A stretch of DNA of 64,000 bases from positions 6,910,501-6,974,500 of the forward strand of contig NZ_JARUBL010000001.1 of NCBI RefSeq assembly GCF_029626155.1, in the 5' to 3' direction. This DNA is from Solwaraspora sp. WMMD1047. Lineage in GTDB: Bacteria > Actinomycetota > Actinomycetes > Mycobacteriales > Micromonosporaceae. This document shows, in pieces, positions 59,777-64,000 of this stretch. The stretch's first letter is position 1, and each line of letters begins with the position of its first letter. The position numbers and the translations under genes were made by a program. The notes under the pieces are model-generated. The model did no database searches. It worked only from the letters and a program-made list of their open reading frames with translations, and was not told where the DNA came from.

Positions 59777-61480
59777 TCAGCGGCCGAGGGTGGGGCCGTC
59801 GAGTTCGCCGGCACCCTGGCCGGCCAGGCAGCGGAAGGACCGGTCGCCGACCGCCAGCGCGTCGCCGGTGGGCGGCAGCACCTCGAACTGCCAGCCGGCG
59901 GTGTCGATCAGCAGCGTGGTGGAGCGGAAGGTGTTCTCGCCGCAGACCTGCCGCACCACCGGGTCGGCCTTGACCGCCTCGTGGTCGGTGGCGGTCAGTT
60001 CGGCGGGCAGGTCGCCCTTCGCGTACGTCTCCCAGGTGTGCCGGCCGGCGCAGGGGACCCGCTCGGCCCGGGCACCGGAGCCGCTGACCCGGACCGGGCC
60101 GAAGCACTCCATCTCGGCGGGGCACCTGCCACCGCCCGGAAGCGGCACCAGGCAACCCCGCAGCGCACCGCCGGTCAGCAGTGGTGGCGTCGGGCTGGGC
60201 GGCTGCGGGCTGCGGGCGCTGCCGGTCGGGGCCGGCGTCGGCAGGTTGCTGCTCGCCGCGTACCAGGAACCGGCGGCGACGCCGACGAGCAGGGCGACCG
60301 CCGCCAGCCCGCCGAGGAACCACTGCCACCTGGTGGGCCGGCCGGGGGTCGGAACGGTCGGGTGGTTGCCACCGGAGAGGCCCGGCGGGTAGCCGCTCGA
60401 CTGCGGCCACCCCGATCCGGGTGGGCCGGGGATCGGGCCACCCGAGCCCGACGCCCAGGACATCGGCCCCCCGGACGTCGGCGCCCCGGACGTCGGCGCC
60501 CCGGACGTCGGCGCCCCGGACGTCGGCGCCCCGGACGTCGGCGCCCCGGACGTCGGCGCCCCGGACGTCGGCGCCCCGGACGTCGGCGCTCCCGAGGTCG
60601 GCGCTCCCGAGGTCGGCGCGCCGGAGACGGGGATGATCAGGCCGGGTGCCGACGGCCGCAGCGGTACGGCGGCGAGCAGGTCGCGCAGTTGTTCGGCCGA
60701 CGGCCGGTGCGCCGGGTCGTTCGCCATGCCGAGCCGGAGCACGTCGACCAGGGCGGACGGGATGCCGGGCAGCTCCGGCACCGGCCGGTTGAACAGCTCC
60801 ATCACCCCGATCAGGCTCGGGTTGAGGTCGTCGGACCAGCGCGGCGGCCGACCGTTCATCACGGCGTAGAGGGTGGCGCAGAGCGCGTACACGTCGACGG
60901 CCGGGCCGGGCGGGTGGTGGCTGAACATCTCCGGCGGCGCGTACGCCGGGGTCAGCACCTCAAGGGTGACCGTGGCGTCCCGGCTCTCGGCGATGATCGC
61001 CAGGCCGAAGTCCGCCAGCGCGGGCTCGTTGAACCGGGAGTAGAGGATGTTCGCCGGTTTGACGTCGCGGTGCAGCACCCCGAGCTGATGCGCGTCGGCG
61101 AGCGCGTCGGCGATCTTCACTCCGACGTCGCGCGCCTCCGCCGCGCCGAGCGGCGAGTTGCGCATCCGGTCCGCGTACGAGCCGTCGCACATCTCCATGA
61201 TCAGGTACGGGTGCTGGTCGGCGGTGACTCCGACGTCGAAGAGGTCCACGACGTGCGGGTGTGAGGACATCCGGCCGGCGGCCCGCGCCTCGCGCATGAA
61301 TCTGCGCTGGTCGCGTTCGCTGTCCAGGGAGCGGTTCTCCACCTTGACCGCCACCTCGCGCCCGACGGACTGCTGGGTGGCGCGGTAGACGGTGGCGTAA
61401 CCGCCTCGGGCAAATACGTGTAAATCGGTCAGACCTGGCACGACCGGCAGCGGTAGCGCGCCCGCCGGGGTGTTCCTCAC
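59777..61480 (-). CDS. Membrane Ser/Thr protein kinase (PknB-like) with Cys-rich external domain
   Basis: This 567-aa kinase starts at GTG 61480; TATTTT (61488-61493, minus) lies 7 bp upstream, so it looks leaderless. The Hanks kinase domain has Lys46 in VAVKVE, HRDVKPAN with Asp139, DFG at 157-159 and APPE. A linker with ten perfect SGAPT units (286-335) and a membrane helix (about 385-407) follow. The external domain has about six Cys and CAGRHTWETYA, similar to septum-formation or DUF4190-associated domains. It ends 5 bp from the eccE stop and may regulate the secretion locus. Confidence 0.93.
   Translation of the reverse strand: MRNTPAGALPLPVVPGLTDLHVFARGGYATVYRATQQSVGREVAVKVENRSLDSERDQRRFMREARAAGRMSSHPHVVDLFDVGVTADQHPYLIMEMCDGSYADRMRNSPLGAAEARDVGVKIADALADAHQLGVLHRDVKPANILYSRFNEPALADFGLAIIAESRDATVTLEVLTPAYAPPEMFSHHPPGPAVDVYALCATLYAVMNGRPPRWSDDLNPSLIGVMELFNRPVPELPGIPSALVDVLRLGMANDPAHRPSAEQLRDLLAAVPLRPSAPGLIIPVSGAPTSGAPTSGAPTSGAPTSGAPTSGAPTSGAPTSGAPTSGAPTSGAPTSGGPMSWASGSGGPIPGPPGSGWPQSSGYPPGLSGGNHPTVPTPGRPTRWQWFLGGLAAVALLVGVAAGSWYAASSNLPTPAPTGSARSPQPPSPTPPLLTGGALRGCLVPLPGGGRCPAEMECFGPVRVSGSGARAERVPCAGRHTWETYAKGDLPAELTATDHEAVKADPVVRQVCGENTFRSTTLLIDTAGWQFEVLPPTGDALAVGDRSFRCLAGQGAGELDGPTLGR
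60476..60625 (-). repeat. Ten 15-bp tandem repeats in the kinase gene
   Basis: Ten in-frame copies of a 15-bp unit encode SGAPT. The central copies are identical at the DNA level, so copy number is likely to vary between strains. Confidence 0.9.
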
Positions 61481-61487
61481 AGTGTCG

Positions 61488-61493
61488 AAAATA
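61488..61493 (-). promoter_or_regulatory. -10 element for the leaderless kinase gene
   Basis: TATTTT on the minus strand, 7 bp before the GTG start, with no ribosome site between. Confidence 0.55.
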
Positions 61494-61574
61494 CCGAACG
61501 ACCCGGGAGCGCCGGCCGTCCGCACCGACCGCGTCCCGAAACGGCCGGCCGCCCGGCGACGAGCCGCGGGCGGC

Positions 61575-61988
61575 TCAACCGGCACCCCGCCGGCGTTCGA
61601 CCGCGAGCGCGATCCCCGTGGCCAGCGCACCGACGGCCTCCCAGACGGCGACGCCGATGAACCGGACCGGCGCGGTGTCGGTGAGCACCAGCGTGGTGAA
61701 CACGGTGAACGTGACCAATCGGAAGATCACCGTGAACCGGAAGAACGGCCGCCAGTCGGTGACCGCCGCCAGCAGGTAGTAGACCCCCATGTTGAAGGAG
61801 GCCATCGAGGACGCGGCCATGAACGTCCGGGTGTAGTCGCCGTCGGCCCGGCCGGCGTCGTCGAGCACCTCGAAGCCGAGCAACACCAGCAGCGAGTCCG
61901 GCCAGACCAGACCGACCGCGCCGAGCAGCAGCGCCGTTCCGCCGAAGACCGCGACTGTCCAACCCGAAGCGGATCGTGGCCACCTCAT
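61575..61988 (-). CDS. Four-helix membrane protein
   Basis: ATG 61988 (MRWPRSASGWTVAVFGG) has GGGGG upstream; an in-frame ATG 30 bp earlier is possible. The 137-aa protein has about four hydrophobic segments: near 8-30, 55-75, 83-102 and 110-127. MGVYYLLAAVTDW and FTVIFRLVTFTVFTTLVL are typical of small DoxX-like or DUF4345-type membrane proteins. No catalytic residues are visible. It lies between the kinase and the TPR gene, all on the minus strand. Function unknown. Confidence 0.65.
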   Translation of the reverse strand: MRWPRSASGWTVAVFGGTALLLGAVGLVWPDSLLVLLGFEVLDDAGRADGDYTRTFMAASSMASFNMGVYYLLAAVTDWRPFFRFTVIFRLVTFTVFTTLVLTDTAPVRFIGVAVWEAVGALATGIALAVERRRGAG

Positions 61989-62051
61989 GCGTCCCCCAAG
62001 CACCAAGGACATCCACAATGGATGATCGAGCCCGGCTGACCCGAAGTGGAC

Positions 62052-64000
62052 CTACGCTAGCCGCTGACCGGCCGCGCCGACATCCCCGGGGCCGGCCGAA
62101 CCGGCGACCGGTTCGGGTGCGGCGCCGACGCCGACCGGCACCGCCGCTGATCCGCCACCGACCGGTCCGCCACCGGCCAGCCGGTCGCGCAGCGCCTCGG
62201 CCCGGGCCCGCTCACTGGCCTGCTCCGTCGAGTACGCCAACCGGACCGCCTCGTCGGCGACGGCGCGCGCCTCGGCCGGCTGGTCGGTCGCGGCCAGCAC
62301 CTCGGCCAGCACCTCGGCGGCGAGCACCTGACCGCGGACGTCCTCACCGGGCGCCCGCACCGCCCGGCGGGCCCAGTCCAGGGCCTGGTCCGGGCTGCCC
62401 GCCGCCAGCAACGCCGAGGCGTACCGGGCCAACGCCTGACCTTTCGAGAAGAGCAGCGACCCGGTGCCGCCGGTGGTGGCGACCGGCGCCAACAGGGCGA
62501 CCGCGGACGCTGGATCCCCGGCCGCCAGGCGCGCCGTGGCCAGCAGCACCCGGGGACCGACCTGGGCCGGCGCCATCGGGTTGTGCGGCTCGATGGCGGC
62601 CAGCACGGCCCGCGCGTCGCGCTCGGCCGCCGCCACGTCCCCCATGTCGAGGGCCACGAAGCCACGCAGCGTGCCCGCCATCCCGGTCAGCAGCGGATGC
62701 CCGGTGCGCTCGCCGTAGGTGAGGGCGTCGCCGAGCAGGTCGACGGCGTGCGCCGGCTCCCCCAGCCCGCGGGCCACCGCCCCCCGCACCACCAGCGAGA
62801 AGCCCCGCCCCCAGTCGTCGGAGGCGGCGGCGAAATCCCGGTACGCCCGGCGGGCCTCCCGGTCCGCCTCGGCCAGGTCGCCCAGTTCGGCGGCGGCGTA
62901 CGCCTCGACGGCGCGCAGCGTACCCACCGCCCACGCCTCGCCGACCCGCTCCCCGAACGGCAGGAACAGCCGGGCCAGCCGGCGGGCCTCGGCCAGCCGG
63001 CCGGCGAGCAGCCGGGCGAACGCGGTCGAGCCGCGCAGCCAGGCCCGGCCGACCGGATCGCCGAGCTCGGCGAAGATCCGGGCGGCGCGGCCGAGCACGG
63101 CATCGGTGCCGGCGAAGTCACCGCGGGTGGTGGTCACCCAGGCCAGGTTCTGCAGCGACCAGGCCTGGCCGCGCAGGTCGCCGGCCGCCAGGTTGACCTG
63201 GTACGCGGCCGCGAACCGGCTACTCGCGGCGCTGAGCCGGCCGCCGAGGAAGTCGGCCATGCCGAGCCGGCGGGTCGCCGAGGCCTGCGGCCCCGGTAGC
63301 TCGGCGGCGGTCGCCACCTGCAGGGCGTCCTGCCAACTGGCGACAGCCCGCTCCTGATCACCGAGCGCCTGGTACGCCTGCCCGGCGACGAGCAGCGCAC
63401 CGGCCCGGGCCGCCGCGTCCTCGCCCGCGTTGGCGCCGATCTTCTCGGCGAACGACAGCGCCTCGGACGGCCGGCCGACCTGCAGCAACGCCCGGGCGTG
63501 GATGAGCCGTTCGGCGCGGGGCAGGGACTCGCCGGCCAGCGCGGCGGCCCGCTCGGCGTACTCGATCGCCAGCACCGGCTCGCCGGCGGCGATGGCCCGG
63601 CGGGCGCCCCGGCTCAGGGCGGCCACCCCGAGCGGCAGCACGGCCCGCGCCTCGGCGTCCGCCCGCAGCCCCACCGCGTCGGCGAGCTCGGCGGCCCGTT
63701 CGACGTGCATCGCCACGAAGGCGTCCCGCTCGCCGGCGGGCAGGGCACCGGCCGACGGTCCGCCAGCGGCGGGTGTGCCCGGTTCGTCCGGGCCGGCCGC
63801 CCAGTGGGCCAGGGCGGCGTGCCGCTCCGCCAGATCCGCCTTGCCGATCCCGGCGTACGCGGCCTCCCGCATCAGCGGCGTGGCGAAGACGTACCCGTCG
63901 CGCCCCCGGTGCAGCATCCGGCGCTGCAGCAGCTCCTCCACGGCGCGGTCGAGCTCGACGGCGACCACGGCGGTGGGCCGGCCGTCCCGGCCGGTCCGCC
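62052..64000 (-). CDS. Large TPR-containing regulator (AAA/cyclase- or LuxR-type), 5'-truncated
   Basis: The frame is open to the end of the window, so the N-terminus is missing; at least 649 residues are present. The first visible part, VEELLQRRMLHRGRDGYVFATPLMREAAYAG, is the end of an NTPase module as found in large adenylate-cyclase/AAA or LuxR-type ATPases. The rest is TPR-like helical repeats (for example LARLFLPFGERVGEAWAVGTL). The C-terminus is Gly/Ala/Val-rich without an HTH, so a LAL-type LuxR is less likely than a cyclase- or AfsR-like N-terminus. The signal sensed is unknown. Confidence 0.7.
   Translation of the reverse strand, partial: RTGRDGRPTAVVAVELDRAVEELLQRRMLHRGRDGYVFATPLMREAAYAGIGKADLAERHAALAHWAAGPDEPGTPAAGGPSAGALPAGERDAFVAMHVERAAELADAVGLRADAEARAVLPLGVAALSRGARRAIAAGEPVLAIEYAERAAALAGESLPRAERLIHARALLQVGRPSEALSFAEKIGANAGEDAAARAGALLVAGQAYQALGDQERAVASWQDALQVATAAELPGPQASATRRLGMADFLGGRLSAASSRFAAAYQVNLAAGDLRGQAWSLQNLAWVTTTRGDFAGTDAVLGRAARIFAELGDPVGRAWLRGSTAFARLLAGRLAEARRLARLFLPFGERVGEAWAVGTLRAVEAYAAAELGDLAEADREARRAYRDFAAASDDWGRGFSLVVRGAVARGLGEPAHAVDLLGDALTYGERTGHPLLTGMAGTLRGFVALDMGDVAAAERDARAVLAAIEPHNPMAPAQVGPRVLLATARLAAGDPASAVALLAPVATTGGTGSLLFSKGQALARYASALLAAGSPDQALDWARRAVRAPGEDVRGQVLAAEVLAEVLAATDQPAEARAVADEAVRLAYSTEQASERARAEALRDRLAGGGPVGGGSAAVPVGVGAAPEPVAGSAGPGDVGAAGQRLA

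Noticed and set aside
60476-60625. CRISPR array
   Set aside because: The units are 15 bp, adjacent with no spacers, and encode SGAPT in frame inside the kinase.

Overview
The window is very GC-rich (roughly 70% or more). It uses many GTG and some TTG starts, genes often overlap by 1-4 bases (ATGA, GTGA, TGATG), and several genes look leaderless. The gene content is actinobacterial: topA, hppA, bldG, the MrfA-like helicase, an ssd/tad cluster, a 6C RNA, acs, XRE/DUF397 pairs, WXG100 proteins and a mycosin. The order topA / hppA / bldG / helicase ... ssd-tad ... 6C RNA / HAD phosphatase ... acs matches, from general knowledge, a block shared by Streptomyces and Mycobacterium. The style (small XRE/DUF397 genes, proline- and glycine-rich in-frame repeats) suggests Micromonosporaceae. 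That family assignment is an inference.

Layout. 1-3.3 kb: end of a D-amino-acid deaminase-like gene, a TetR regulator and a divergent aldonolactone oxidase. 3.3-14.9 kb: topA, a lipoprotein/hypothetical pair, the proton-pumping pyrophosphatase hppA, the anti-sigma/anti-anti-sigma pair (bldG module), a divergent DEAH helicase, a variant histidine phosphatase and a 69-aa protein. 15-22.8 kb: coiled-coil and secreted proteins, a SpoIIE-type phosphatase, a TetR regulator with two operator copies controlling a divergent membrane protein, a glutathionyl-hydroquinone reductase and an old-yellow-enzyme. 22.8-25.3 kb: a lower-GC accessory patch with XRE/DUF5753 and DUF397 genes, an XRE remnant and two strong hairpins.

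25.4-31.1 kb: a compact seven-gene tad (Flp-type pilus) operon on the minus strand. 31.4-38.4 kb: an esterase, a second XRE regulator with a small partner, a DUF2142/GT-C-like membrane protein, a winged-helix regulator and a membrane-anchored beta-lactamase-fold hydrolase. 38.4-42.6 kb: a 6C RNA, a CRP-like site, a leaderless HAD phosphatase, a Fic-like protein and acs, which is preceded by a translationally coupled 9-codon ORF. 42.8-51.2 kb: an M6 metalloprotease, a Clp-N protein with an HTH gene whose start lies in a 34-bp palindrome, a lipoprotein, a C45 acyltransferase-like enzyme, an alpha/beta-hydrolase lacking its nucleophile, and an ABC-F protein.

51.2-61.5 kb: a partial type VII secretion locus: SseB-domain protein, mycosin mycP, two WXG100 proteins, eccB, eccE and a membrane Ser/Thr kinase. 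No eccC or eccD gene is present in the window. The window ends inside a large TPR regulator. I see no tRNA, rRNA, insertion sequence or CRISPR array.

The most interesting points are the secretion locus without its motor ATPase, the 6C RNA/CRP-site/HAD arrangement, the operator palindromes, the degenerate enzymes, and in-frame tandem repeats in many surface- or membrane-associated genes.
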